Shown here piece by piece: positions 1 through 8,024 of a DNA stretch of 52,728 nucleotides. How positions within the stretch are numbered: the stretch's first letter is position 1; every line of letters begins with the position of its first letter. The position numbers were made by a program, and so were the translations under genes. Below the pieces are notes generated by a model. The model had not been told where the DNA came from, did no database searches, and worked only from the letters and a program-made list of their open reading frames with translations. The DNA comes from Levilactobacillus enshiensis (lineage in GTDB: Bacteria > Bacillota > Bacilli > Lactobacillales > Lactobacillaceae), in assembly GCF_007115095.1 (NCBI RefSeq), contig NZ_SULH01000002.1, positions 1-52,728 on the forward strand, written 5' to 3'.

Positions 1-97
1 GGGGGGCTTTTTGGTATAACTGATTTACCATCCGCCCGCATAGCGGGTGGTTTATTGTTTCGCACGCTTTAGCGTGCTCAACCAGGCCTAAAGGCAT
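1..97 (+). mobile_element. End of a mobile element (IS200/IS605-like right end) abutting a broken regulator gene
   Basis: The segment is rich in small hairpins: CCGCCCGC/GCGGGTGG (32-39/43-50), GCACGCT/AGCGTGC (62-68/71-77) and GCCT/AGGC (86-89/92-95). It runs directly into the C-terminal codons of a response regulator, whose upstream part is missing. Dense subterminal hairpins without inverted terminal repeats are typical of IS200/IS605-type ends, and the other window edge carries a tnpB gene, so that family is the best guess. The transposase would lie left of the window. The exact boundary is uncertain: 98 is the first base that makes sense as regulator coding sequence. Confidence 0.45.
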
Positions 98-250
98 CAG
101 TTATACGAGACGGTATGGGGCGAGCCCTATCAGGACGCCGAAAATACCCTTAATGTTCATCTCAGCAATCTACGGATTAAACTCAACGCGCTGACAGGGC
201 ATGAAAAATACATTGTCTCTGTTTGGGGAATTGGCGTCCGTCTCGTCTAG
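98..250 (+). pseudogene. C-terminal fragment of an OmpR-family response regulator
   Basis: Reading from CAG at 98 gives about 50 codons beginning QLYETVWGEPY and ending GIGVRLV before TAG at 248-250. This is the winged-helix DNA-binding end of an OmpR/PhoB response regulator: the recognition helix with NVHLSNLRIKL, then the C-terminal hairpin with the VWGIGVRL signature. The receiver domain and the first half of the DNA-binding domain are absent, replaced by the element at 1-97, so the gene is presumably disrupted. Its stop lies 14 bases before the histidine kinase start, so the two once formed a two-component operon. Confidence 0.8.
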
Positions 251-264
251 TGAAGGAGTAGTTC

Positions 265-1167
265 ATGTCAATTTTACTTATTATTACTTTACTCATTCTA
301 GTTTTAATCTTGAGTAGTGTTCTCGGCTTTGTCTTAGTTGATTTGCGACATATTACAACTGATCTCGTCTACATCAATACCCACACGACCAACGCGGGCG
401 TTACCAGTAACGTCCACTTTGGTAGCATTCAACGGCTGACCATCGCGATGAACCAGCTTCTGGAAAAGACGCGTCATTTACAGCAAACGGAATATCAGCG
501 TGAACACCATCTGGAACAAATGTTACTGAACCTGACACATGATATTAAGACACCCTTAACCGTGGCCACAGGCTATGTTCAGTTGATTCAGCAACGACCA
601 TCTGCTGCAACCCCCACAACTTTGCAACGGGTTTTGGACAACTTATCCTCGGTGAATTACTATCTACGATACCTGATGGATTTCAACTTGGTACGCACTA
701 AGGCCAATCACTTAAACCTGGAATCTGTCAACGTTTCTCGTTTTCTAGAACGCGAACTTTTTAATTTCTTTGACGACTTAACTGCTAAAAGAATTAAGGT
801 GACGCCTAAAATTTCACCTGACCTTTATCTGACTACGGATCAGCTCTTACTACAACGAATCATTCAAAATTTAGTCGGCAACTGGCTAAAGTATGCTGCC
901 GATTCTGCCACCGTTAGTCTCAATAAAGCTGATGAGCAACACCTAAGTCTAATCTTTCGTAATCACACCGCTGAGCGCCTAACGGGGGATGATACCCTCA
1001 CCGAGCAATTTCGCACGACTAACGTCCACTCCTCACAAAGCCTCGGACTGGGATTAAACATTGTTCGTGCTCTCGTCACCACTCTGGGCGGTAAAATGAC
1101 GTTAAAAATAGAAGAACAGACCTTTATCGTCACCTTAACCTTTAGAACACGATTGCCAGTCGACTAG
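265..1167 (+). CDS. Sensor histidine kinase (orphaned two-component sensor)
   Basis: This 300-residue membrane kinase autophosphorylates on the His of NLTHDIKTPLT (about residue 93) and should pass the phosphate to the OmpR-type regulator encoded just upstream. One N-terminal membrane helix (residues 2-25) is followed by a short linker rather than a large sensor domain, so it probably senses within the membrane or through a partner. The N box (QNLVGNWLKYA) and the G2 box (GLGLNIVRALV) are clear. The G1 box lacks the usual DxGxG, as in some small kinases of this kind. A strong site (GAAGGAG) precedes the ATG. Because the regulator gene is interrupted, the kinase has probably lost its cognate partner unless it cross-talks. 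Confidence 0.85.
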   Translation: MSILLIITLLILVLILSSVLGFVLVDLRHITTDLVYINTHTTNAGVTSNVHFGSIQRLTIAMNQLLEKTRHLQQTEYQREHHLEQMLLNLTHDIKTPLTVATGYVQLIQQRPSAATPTTLQRVLDNLSSVNYYLRYLMDFNLVRTKANHLNLESVNVSRFLERELFNFFDDLTAKRIKVTPKISPDLYLTTDQLLLQRIIQNLVGNWLKYAADSATVSLNKADEQHLSLIFRNHTAERLTGDDTLTEQFRTTNVHSSQSLGLGLNIVRALVTTLGGKMTLKIEEQTFIVTLTFRTRLPVD

Positions 1168-1215
1168 CGATCACAGTTTATTTATGGTAACTGATTAAAG
1201 TGTATAGGCCTATCA

Positions 1216-1258
1216 AATGAGCCAATAAGCAGCATCAACTGCCTATTGACTCATTTTT
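1216..1258 (+). terminator. Rho-independent terminator after the histidine kinase
   Basis: A 17-bp stem with two G-U pairs (1216-1232 with 1239-1255) is followed by a T run on the + strand. Confidence 0.75.
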
Positions 1259-1263
1259 GCGAT

Positions 1264-1292
1264 AAAAAAGCCCACCAACAAGTGGTGAGCTT
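1264..1292 (-). terminator. Terminator of the isochorismatase-like gene
   Basis: On the minus strand a CACC/GGTG-centred hairpin ends in a run of six T, a few bases after the stop of the gene that ends at 1300. Confidence 0.7.
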
Positions 1293-1299
1293 CCATTCA

Positions 1300-1797
1300 T
1301 TAGGCTTCAAGCATCGTCACAAACCGGTGATTCCAAATACCTTCATAAAAGGCAATGGTCTGTTCAGCCGTCATAAATTGATTATCTACAGTGGTCGTTA
1401 AACCTGGTGTCATTTGGAGATCGTAGCCAATTCCGTGGGCAACCTTGGTCGTCGTATCGACGCAGTACTCGGTTTGCGCACCGCAAATCTCTAATGACTC
1501 AGCGGCAAAGCTGGTTAAGACGCGTCGTAAATTGGTGTGATAGAAAGCATTCGCATGGTTCTTAATAACTACGGGGTCCGCATCGCGATGGTCCAGTTCT
1601 GGAATCAGCTCCCAGTCATGGGTTCCTTGAACTAAATCTTCGTCCGTGTGTTGGACAAAGACGATTGGCTTCTTCGCCTTACGGTACGCTGCAATCCGCG
1701 CGTTAATTCCCGCAAGCACTTGGGGCATATTTGCAGCCGGCTTGTCACCGTAACAAACACCATTTTGAAGATCAATGACTAATAATACATCTGCCAT
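1300..1797 (-). CDS. Isochorismatase-family cysteine hydrolase
   Basis: This 165-residue cytosolic protein belongs to the isochorismatase/nicotinamidase-like alpha/beta hydrolases. These cleave amides or vinyl ethers through a Cys-Asp-Lys triad. The expected residues are visible: Asp9 in LLVIDLQNG, a Lys near residue 78 in VVIKNHANAF, and Cys near residue 112 in GAQTEYCVD, preceded by the usual cis-peptide segment. Length fits the smaller single-domain members of the family. The gene stands alone with its own terminator, so the substrate cannot be told from context. Nicotinamidase (pncA) is less likely because the metal-site histidines of that subfamily are not evident. Confidence 0.88.
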   Translation of the reverse strand: MADVLLVIDLQNGVCYGDKPAANMPQVLAGINARIAAYRKAKKPIVFVQHTDEDLVQGTHDWELIPELDHRDADPVVIKNHANAFYHTNLRRVLTSFAAESLEICGAQTEYCVDTTTKVAHGIGYDLQMTPGLTTTVDNQFMTAEQTIAFYEGIWNHRFVTMLEA

Positions 1798-1932
1798 GTG
1801 TTGCTGGCCTCCTTCGAGAATCTTTCAACTTAACTTCTATCATACCCTAGTAAGGGGTTGTCCGAAAGAGACGATTATACTAACCAACGATGTCCGGCCG
1901 CTACTTAAACGAATAAGGGTGACCGACCATGT

Positions 1933-2322
1933 CTATGCCTGGTGAGTTTTAAGCCACTCAGCAAGCGTCAGCATAATTTCTTCACTATCTGGACTATTCG
2001 TAACGCTTAAGATTAAGCTTTCACCCTCGTCATCACTAAAAGCTAATATATAACCATTAACTTTTAGAAAGGTTAACCCCGACAAAAGCGCGGTTCGCTT
2101 ATTTCCATCCACAAAAATATGTTTCTTAGTTATTTTTTGAATAATAAAAGCTGCCTTAAGCCAGACACTAGGGTACAATTCTTTACCAAAAATCACCTGC
2201 TGTGGCTGTTCCACGACAATGTCTAATCCTTGTGGGTACTGTATGCCAAAGGAATGGCTCTGAGCACGCCCTAAAACTAATTGATTAAGTGCCACAAATT
2301 CTTCTTTGGTTAAAAAAATCAT
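1933..2322 (-). CDS. doc: Doc-type toxin of the Fic superfamily
   Basis: The 129-residue protein carries the Fic/Doc core motif HIFVDGNKRTA (about residues 68-78). This is the Doc form, in which the enzyme phosphorylates EF-Tu and stops translation, rather than AMPylating like true Fic proteins. The His and the NKR that bind the nucleotide are intact, so the toxin appears active. Its start overlaps the end of the upstream antitoxin by four bases (ATGA), giving translational coupling. Family assignment is firm; the target is inferred from Doc of phage P1. Confidence 0.85.
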   Translation of the reverse strand: MIFLTKEEFVALNQLVLGRAQSHSFGIQYPQGLDIVVEQPQQVIFGKELYPSVWLKAAFIIQKITKKHIFVDGNKRTALLSGLTFLKVNGYILAFSDDEGESLILSVTNSPDSEEIMLTLAEWLKTHQA

Positions 2323-2573
2323 AGGTTTTCCAATCTCTTCATTAAATCAGCGTGATCATCAAAAATATCGTTTGCCGTTTCCAAGATATTAGGTCTGACC
2401 GCTTCTACTTTTCTAAAGATAACCTCTTTACCATCAGGTGAAATGATTTTTTCAAACTCAGTATTACCATCGACTTTTAAGAATTCTCGATCTTTTTTTG
2501 AAAGACGAAAAGCATACGAATTTCCATTTTTAAACAACTTTACGGATTCATTCAGATTTTCTGGATTAATCAT
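2319..2573 (-). CDS. AbrB/MazE-like antitoxin paired with Doc
   Basis: This small protein of 84 residues lies just before doc and overlaps it by four bases. Its middle, with VKLFKNGNSYAFRLSKKD and a beta-rich continuation to about residue 56, resembles the swapped-hairpin AbrB/SpoVT DNA-binding fold of MazE-like antitoxins. The acidic tail (NDIFDDHADLMKRLENL) would be the toxin-neutralising segment. Classical Doc toxins pair with Phd antitoxins; here the DNA-binding part looks AbrB-like. It probably represses its own promoter through the inverted repeat at 2594-2628. Confidence 0.75.
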   Translation of the reverse strand: MINPENLNESVKLFKNGNSYAFRLSKKDREFLKVDGNTEFEKIISPDGKEVIFRKVEAVRPNILETANDIFDDHADLMKRLENL

Positions 2574-2593
2574 AGATTATCACGCTCCTTCAC

Positions 2594-2628
2594 TTCGTAA
2601 GCACATTATACACATATGTACTTACGAA
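2594..2628 (-). promoter_or_regulatory. Promoter and operator of the doc toxin-antitoxin operon
   Basis: A perfect 8-bp inverted repeat, TTCGTAAG (2594-2601) and CTTACGAA (2621-2628), brackets a minus-strand TATAAT box at about 2605-2610. The arms lie where a bound antitoxin dimer would block RNA polymerase, as expected for autoregulation. Confidence 0.65.
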
Positions 2629-2655
2629 ATCCACAGACAAGTTTCTTTAATAATT

Positions 2656-3363
2656 CTAATTTGACAAGGTATCGTCCTCGTGAAATTCACCAGTCCTATC
2701 CGTATACATACCCGCAATGGTAAAAAGTAAAATGAAAATTGCCGCAACTAAGAATGTATCGGTAAACGCCGTTGTTAAATGCGTGTTTTTTGAATTTCTG
2801 AGCGTCTGGGTATAACTGGTTACCCGTCGCTCTAAATCCGTATCAGAAAGCCCCGTTTGAATCTGATCTAAGCCGGTTAGAAGGTGGTCACTCTTTTTCA
2901 ACCCAGTTAATAAGGCCATCTGACCGGCCAATAACTGTTGTTGCCCGGCTAGCAACGACTGGGTGTTGGGAGAAAGTCGTTCAATTTGAGCTTTGAACTG
3001 CGATACCGTTTGAACGGTAGGATTCAATCCAACTCGGTACACCGCGATCAGCATCGATAGTAATTGCTGCTTCTGCACGTTTGCCGCTGTCTCTGACGAT
3101 TGCGACAAAAGCTTTAAGTCATTCTCATAAGTGGCTAATTGCGCGACGCCATTCACGTTACCCTTTATCAATTCAAACAGTAACTGATATTGCGTATCTT
3201 GTGAGGAAACAATTGCGGTTCGCATTTTCTTCTGCCCTGAAATCAATCGTTTCAAAGACTGCTGGTAGCGTTTATTTACGTAGCGATAGGCATCCTTGAT
3301 GGCCTGCGTTCCATTATACAACCGCTTTAAATTGCTATTCTGTGGTTGTCCATTAGCGTATGG
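2656..3363 (-). pseudogene. Detached C-terminal part of the split MFS exporter
   Basis: This stretch continues the frame of the MFS gene ending at 3364, separated from it only by one TAA codon at 3364-3366. It codes for about 235 residues with no stop: a long extracytoplasmic region with Leu/Gly-rich heptad-like repeats (for example LLAGQQQLLAGQMALLTGL), then one membrane helix (TFLVAAIFILLFTIAGMY) and a short acidic tail. The helix matches the expected last (14th) helix of DHA2-type exporters. The neighbouring pump at 5443-7152 has the same layout of a long loop before the last helix. A TTG at 3321 could restart translation, but no good ribosome site precedes it. Confidence 0.75.
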
Positions 3364-4788
3364 TTAACTTTGATCCTTTTTTAAATCCGTCCTTAGTTTC
3401 ACTTGTAAATCATAAGTCGTTTCAGAATTTAGCGCCTGATTTAAATCCTGTTTTATCGTGGTTGAAAATGGTTTAGGGATTGCTAAACGGGAAATCGCAG
3501 TATTAGAATCCCGTTTAATACTACTTTTGGCCAAATTGGTAGTGTGCGTCATCGTTCCGACCAGTAAGGCGATCCCCAGACACGTTCCTAACTGGCGGCT
3601 AGCATTAACAATGCCCGATGCCATACCTGCCTTGTCTTGAGGAATGAACTGAACCGCTGAAACGATGGCCAAACACCCTAGGCCAAATCCAGAGCCTAAA
3701 ATAATCATCATCAAGACCATTGCCAGCCACGAGGTTGACTGACTGAGCCGCGTTAGCATCAATAAACTAATGCCCATCAAAACAATACCAGCAGTAATCA
3801 GGGGTTTATAGCCTAATTTTCTTTGTAGTTTTGTTCCTAATGGCATGACGACCATTACCGTGATCGACATAAACATAATCACGTAGGAAGCTTTGAGGGC
3901 CGTGTATGCCCGCACATTTTCCAAATAAAAATTAAAGATCAAGGACGAACAGATAATGGCGAAGCCACAAATAAAATAAACCAGGCTCGATGCCGTGAAT
4001 GTGCTTTCTTTGAATAAGTCAAACTCGATAAATGGCGTCTGCGTATGCTTTTCCCACAAAATAAATAACCCGATGCAAAGGACAGAACCAATCATTAGTC
4101 CAATGCTCCACTGGGAAAACCACCCCAGGTCATAACCCTTGATTAAAACATAGGTTAATTGCGCAATTCCGGCCAGAAACAAGCTTAATCCTAAAATGTC
4201 GATTCTCTTAGAAATCGTCTGGTCATAAGATTCGTCAAAACAGATCAGCATTAGAATAAATGTCAAAACAACGATGGGGATGTTGATAAAGAAGATATAT
4301 TTCCATGCAAAATATTGGAGAATAACACCACCGATTGGTGGCCCAGCAGCTGCTGCTACGGCAGTCACAGCACCAATTGTTCCCACCGCATCAGTCGCTT
4401 TTTTTCGGCCAAATAAACTCACCGACAACGGAATCATAATTGGCGTCACAATGGCCCCACCAATGCCCTGCATAAATCTAACCGCAATTAGAAAGATCAA
4501 GTTCTCGGATAAACCACATAATAACGACCCGATGCCAAATAAAGCTAATCCCAACAGCATGACCTTTTTACGACCAAACTGATCACCAAATTTCGCCGCT
4601 GGGATAATAAACACTGACATGGCTAAAACATAGATTGTGCTTATCCAATTAGTAGTTGTGAGGCTCGCGTTAAAGTACTTGGTTATATCGGGCAAGGCAA
4701 TATTGGTGATTGTTGTATCTAGTGTCACCATAAACATAATCAAGCAAAGGGCACTTAGCCCCAACTTCCCCCGTAATTTTTCTCCCAT
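3364..4788 (-). CDS. DHA2-family MFS drug exporter, truncated by an in-frame stop
   Basis: The 474-residue product has 13 or so membrane helices. It carries the MFS motif A (GDQFGRKKVMLLG, about residues 68-80) and the antiporter motif C region (AAAAGPPIGGVILQ) typical of EmrB/QacA proton-coupled exporters. The frame ends at TAA 3364-3366, yet coding continues in the same frame for another 235 codons that supply the missing last loop and helix. The intact protein would be about 710 residues. A single C-to-T change in a CAA codon would explain the stop. The gene lies 15 bases after the reductase gene and reads as one operon with it. Confidence 0.85.
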   Translation of the reverse strand: MGEKLRGKLGLSALCLIMFMVTLDTTITNIALPDITKYFNASLTTTNWISTIYVLAMSVFIIPAAKFGDQFGRKKVMLLGLALFGIGSLLCGLSENLIFLIAVRFMQGIGGAIVTPIMIPLSVSLFGRKKATDAVGTIGAVTAVAAAAGPPIGGVILQYFAWKYIFFINIPIVVLTFILMLICFDESYDQTISKRIDILGLSLFLAGIAQLTYVLIKGYDLGWFSQWSIGLMIGSVLCIGLFILWEKHTQTPFIEFDLFKESTFTASSLVYFICGFAIICSSLIFNFYLENVRAYTALKASYVIMFMSITVMVVMPLGTKLQRKLGYKPLITAGIVLMGISLLMLTRLSQSTSWLAMVLMMIILGSGFGLGCLAIVSAVQFIPQDKAGMASGIVNASRQLGTCLGIALLVGTMTHTTNLAKSSIKRDSNTAISRLAIPKPFSTTIKQDLNQALNSETTYDLQVKLRTDLKKDQS

Positions 4789-4803
4789 GAAGAAACGCCC
4801 CCT

Positions 4804-5379
4804 TTAAAACTCATGTTGGACTTTCGCCAAATAATGACGGCACTGACTAGCCGTTTTAGCAGTGACCCCACCAAAGTTCTGCCAAGAACGGGTCTTGATC
4901 CCCAACTGCTTAAATGTCCCGTTCAAGAAAACCTTGCGAATGGCATCACCGCAAAATAGCTTTAGATACCAGGTCGGTGAGGTCGACGTGGTTAAAACCT
5001 GCACACTTTCTAGCTGCGGCATGTTTCCCCGAATCCCACGTTTGCCGGCGAAGTAAAACAGGTTTCGCTTAAATACCACGTCCACGAACCCCTTCACAAT
5101 CGCCGGAACGTCATTCCACCAGATTGGACAAATAAAGATAAGCCGCTCGCAATGACGTAACTGCGTTTCATAGTTTTTAACCAACGGATCCAACGTTTTC
5201 CCTTGACGGTATAAATGGTATTCATCAGCCGTATATTGGCCATTAAAGTGATCTGCGTACAGATTCAAGACGTTAAAAGAAATACCCGCTTGAGCCAATC
5301 GGGTCTCCACAGCCAGCAAAATAGCATGATTCAAACTCGTTTCTTGCGGATGAGCGTACACAATGACAGTATTAGTCAT
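4804..5379 (-). CDS. Flavodoxin-fold NAD(P)H:quinone reductase-like protein
   Basis: The 191-residue protein begins with the flavodoxin-like strand and phosphate loop VIVYAHPQETSLNHA. It continues with ICPIWWNDVPAIVKGFVD, the signature of the KefF/MdaB/NQO family of FMN or FAD reductases that reduce quinones or electrophiles with NAD(P)H. It is cytosolic and probably dimeric. It sits between two drug exporters on the same strand, suggesting detoxification of a redox-active or electrophilic compound together with its export. GAGGGGG precedes the ATG by a normal spacing. Confidence 0.85.
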   Translation of the reverse strand: MTNTVIVYAHPQETSLNHAILLAVETRLAQAGISFNVLNLYADHFNGQYTADEYHLYRQGKTLDPLVKNYETQLRHCERLIFICPIWWNDVPAIVKGFVDVVFKRNLFYFAGKRGIRGNMPQLESVQVLTTSTSPTWYLKLFCGDAIRKVFLNGTFKQLGIKTRSWQNFGGVTAKTASQCRHYLAKVQHEF

Positions 5380-5442
5380 CAGAGATTCCCCCTCGTCAAT
5401 CTTTCTTCTTACCTATACTTCTAAAGAAGCGCATCAACAACG

Positions 5443-7152
5443 CTATTCAGCGTCCTTACTTAGATAATCATGCCGCTTCCTAAACAGAAAGACCGTCAAT
5501 AATAGGATACCTGTAAATGGCATGGCCATTCGATACGGCCGCATAAAAGCTTGGGTCAGTTGGCGTTTGGTCTCATGCCTAATTGTCGCCACCTCGGTTG
5601 TCAACAGCCGGTTATCACGAGTCACCTGTTGCGTTACTGACTGGCTGACGCGTTGATAAACGGCTTGTTTGACTGGGGCTGGGGCCTTCATGAGCTGATG
5701 CTGCTGTAGGGTTTGCTGATAGGTTGATTGAATCAATTTCCGGGTTTTAGCTTTGCCAATAAATGTGGTCCGTTCATGCTGAGGCGTTTGCTCTGTCGCT
5801 AATTGAGACTTAACCTGCGTTAACGTATCACTTTTTACTTTGGCGGTAACGGGCAACGCCTCAACGCTATTCTGTGAATACAGCCAAATGTTGGTCTTGG
5901 AAGTAACTAAGTTAGCAGATAACGCCGACACAAAGATAGCGACCGCTAAAGATGTCCCTATTTGCCGGAAAACCCCAATGACACTTTGTGATGCCGTTAA
6001 TAGATTACCCGTAAACTTGCCAGCCGCTAATACCGTAATGGGCCCGATTACGACACCGTAACCCGTACCAACTAACAGTGCCGCTAAACAGACCTGCCAA
6101 TAAATATTGGGATTCATCCAGCTCATCGCGACGTAACCCCCAATCATGGACAAGCTTCCCAGCGAAATAACCATGCGCGGACCCACTTTGCCCAAGATCC
6201 AACCACTAATTGGTGACCAGATAAAAATCATCAATGATGCCGGGGTGATCATCAGCGCGGCTAACAACTCCCCTTTATTTTGAACTTTAGTAAAGAAGCT
6301 TGGCATCAAGACTAACAAGGCGACTAGAAAGATGCCCGACATGATCGTGACAATAGCTGAACCGACAAACTGCTTGTCCTTAAATAGCGCTAAGGGCACC
6401 ATCGGCTGTTGGACATGACTTTCGACCACAATAAAACCAATTAGTGAAAGCACGCTCAGTAAGATCAACCCCAAGCATTGCTCACTCGTCCAGCCCCAGT
6501 CATTTCCCTTAACTAAGAATAAGGTCAAACTAAACAGCATTGTCATGGACAAAATCGTCCCACCCATATCTAAACGTTCCTTTTGCTGATGGCTTTCGTG
6601 TCGATCAAATAGTCGCCAACAAAGCACTAATGATAGTAAGGCAAACGGTACATTGATCAAGAAGATTCCTCGCCAGCTAAAGAACTGTGTCACCACTCCG
6701 CCAATTGTCGGCCCCATTGCGGCAGCCAGACCTTGTGTCACGCCTAGTGTTGCGATGGCACTGGTTCTTTTCGCCAGCGGTACGCTCTGAATTCCAATGG
6801 TCATACTTGCTGGGAAAACAATCGCTGCGCCCAAGCTTTGAATTCCGCGACCGACGATCAGCCAAGCCACACTGCCAGCCAATCCAGAAAATAGTGAACC
6901 CAGCAAGAATAAGCTGAGCCCCAGCAGGTAGAAGCGCTGCCGACCATAAATGTCCGCCAACCGGCCCAGCGGAATCGTTAACGTCGCAAATAGAATGGTA
7001 TACAGGTTGAGCGCCCAGGATAATTGTTCTAGGCTGGTTGACAGGCCCGTTTGAATTGCCGGTAACGCAATGTTCATCACCGTTGTATCCAGAATACAGA
7101 GAAAAATCCCAATGGCCATTGTGCCAACTAACGCTGTTGTCTTTTTCATCAT
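5443..7152 (-). CDS. DHA2-family MFS multidrug exporter with extended C-terminal loop
   Basis: A proton-driven exporter of the EmrB/QacA group, about 569 residues when started at the ATG at 7152, which follows GAGGGGGAG; an upstream frame extension is not preceded by a usable site. Motif A is GRLADIYGRQRFYL, and the motif C region reads GLAAAMGPTIGGVVTQFF. Helix 13 is followed by a long hydrophilic, Gln/Thr-rich loop of about 110 residues before the last helix (MPFTGILLLTVFLF), the same design as the split pump downstream. The divergent TetR gene and the palindrome between them suggest repression relieved by a substrate drug. The gene may head a transcript extending to 2656. Confidence 0.88.
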   Translation of the reverse strand: MMKKTTALVGTMAIGIFLCILDTTVMNIALPAIQTGLSTSLEQLSWALNLYTILFATLTIPLGRLADIYGRQRFYLLGLSLFLLGSLFSGLAGSVAWLIVGRGIQSLGAAIVFPASMTIGIQSVPLAKRTSAIATLGVTQGLAAAMGPTIGGVVTQFFSWRGIFLINVPFALLSLVLCWRLFDRHESHQQKERLDMGGTILSMTMLFSLTLFLVKGNDWGWTSEQCLGLILLSVLSLIGFIVVESHVQQPMVPLALFKDKQFVGSAIVTIMSGIFLVALLVLMPSFFTKVQNKGELLAALMITPASLMIFIWSPISGWILGKVGPRMVISLGSLSMIGGYVAMSWMNPNIYWQVCLAALLVGTGYGVVIGPITVLAAGKFTGNLLTASQSVIGVFRQIGTSLAVAIFVSALSANLVTSKTNIWLYSQNSVEALPVTAKVKSDTLTQVKSQLATEQTPQHERTTFIGKAKTRKLIQSTYQQTLQQHQLMKAPAPVKQAVYQRVSQSVTQQVTRDNRLLTTEVATIRHETKRQLTQAFMRPYRMAMPFTGILLLTVFLFRKRHDYLSKDAE

Positions 7153-7179
7153 AAACTCCCCCTCTTCAAGCGTTATCGT

Positions 7180-7209
7180 TAGTTTATGCGCGTCGATCAC
7201 GATAAACTA
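7180..7209. promoter_or_regulatory. Probable TetR operator between the exporter and its repressor
   Basis: An 8-bp inverted repeat, TAGTTTAT (7180-7187) and ATAAACTA (7202-7209), lies between the divergent starts. Its position fits a site controlling both promoters. Confidence 0.55.
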
Positions 7210-7243
7210 GATTTGGGTTACAGAAAGGGGGATGTTGTAACCG

Positions 7244-7783
7244 ATGAATCCGCATGATCGCAAACAGCAAAACTTAGAAACCATCTATCGCGCGTTATTG
7301 GAGCTAATGATGGCTAAACCATTAGCGACGATTTCAATCACTGAGCTCTGCCAACGCGCGCACGTCTCACGAACTTATTTTTACCGTCACTATCAAAACT
7401 TTGATCAAATTATTACTGCCTACCAAACGCAGAATATGCTGCATTACTTACGACGATTACCCAGAACAGACCAGGTCACGCTCCCTGAGCTGATGACCCA
7501 TTATTTTGAGCACACCAAAGCAGAAGCTGAAACTTATCAGCTCCTGATCAAAAATAATAAGCTGGACGTTTTAGTTCAAACCTTCCAAACTGTTTTTAAA
7601 CTACTCATCAAGCAGGACCGCATTGGCGGACACGGCCCCAATATAACCAATCCTTACTACCTCTTATTTTTCTCGGGTGGCGTAATCAATATCGCTGCCA
7701 ACTGGGTGAGCAATGGCTGTGTTGAATCCCCGCAGTATTTAGGACAGATGATCGCTCACTTTGCATTAAGCCCTTCAAACTAG
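7244..7783 (+). CDS. TetR/AcrR-family repressor of the adjacent exporter
   Basis: The 179-residue protein has the TetR DNA-binding domain at residues 9-55, including ISITELCQRAHVSRTYFYRHY. The remaining helical domain, resembling the C-terminal domain of DhaS-like TetR members, would bind ligand and dimerise. It is divergent from the DHA2 exporter at 5443-7152, which is the classical arrangement for a local efflux repressor. It ends 13 bases before a perfect terminator. Confidence 0.88.
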   Translation: MNPHDRKQQNLETIYRALLELMMAKPLATISITELCQRAHVSRTYFYRHYQNFDQIITAYQTQNMLHYLRRLPRTDQVTLPELMTHYFEHTKAEAETYQLLIKNNKLDVLVQTFQTVFKLLIKQDRIGGHGPNITNPYYLLFFSGGVINIAANWVSNGCVESPQYLGQMIAHFALSPSN

Positions 7784-7796
7784 CAGGTAAGACAGA

Positions 7797-7834
7797 TGAA
7801 GGCGACCACACAGAATGGTCGCCTTCATTTTTTT
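7797..7834 (+). terminator. Terminator after the TetR gene
   Basis: A perfect 12-bp stem, TGAAGGCGACCA with TGGTCGCCTTCA, is followed by seven T. Confidence 0.85.
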
Positions 7835-7835
7835 A

Positions 7836-7925
7836 TTTATAAAATTCGTATGTAGCCGCACCACCTTTGATATGACGGCCAGTGTACGCTTCCTCATTCC
7901 GTGTGCTTTCGGTGCAGATTATGGT
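7836..7925 (-). pseudogene. Possible gene remnant (about 30 codons)
   Basis: On the minus strand an open frame ends with TAA at about 7836 and reads ESTRNEEAYTGRHIKGGA then ATYEFYK. This composition looks protein-like, but an in-frame TAG stops it upstream and there is no start signal. I do not recognise the parent family. It may be the tail of a deleted gene or chance. Confidence 0.25.
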
Positions 7926-8024
7926 ATGCTATCTCCAACCTATTTTCACCGCTTACCAAGAATAAAGTAATTTATAAAGCAGCCACGTTTATTTTAACTA
8001 TACGATGAGGAGTCGGAATCTAAT

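Noticed and set aside
1..106. Group II intron 3' end
   Set aside because: The hairpins lack a domain V with its GNRA-type tetraloop and AGC triad, and no reverse transcriptase is visible.
5840..6917. Several 60-76 codon frames opposite the DHA2 pump
   Set aside because: They are shadows of the pump gene on the other strand or in other frames, without ribosome sites or family motifs.
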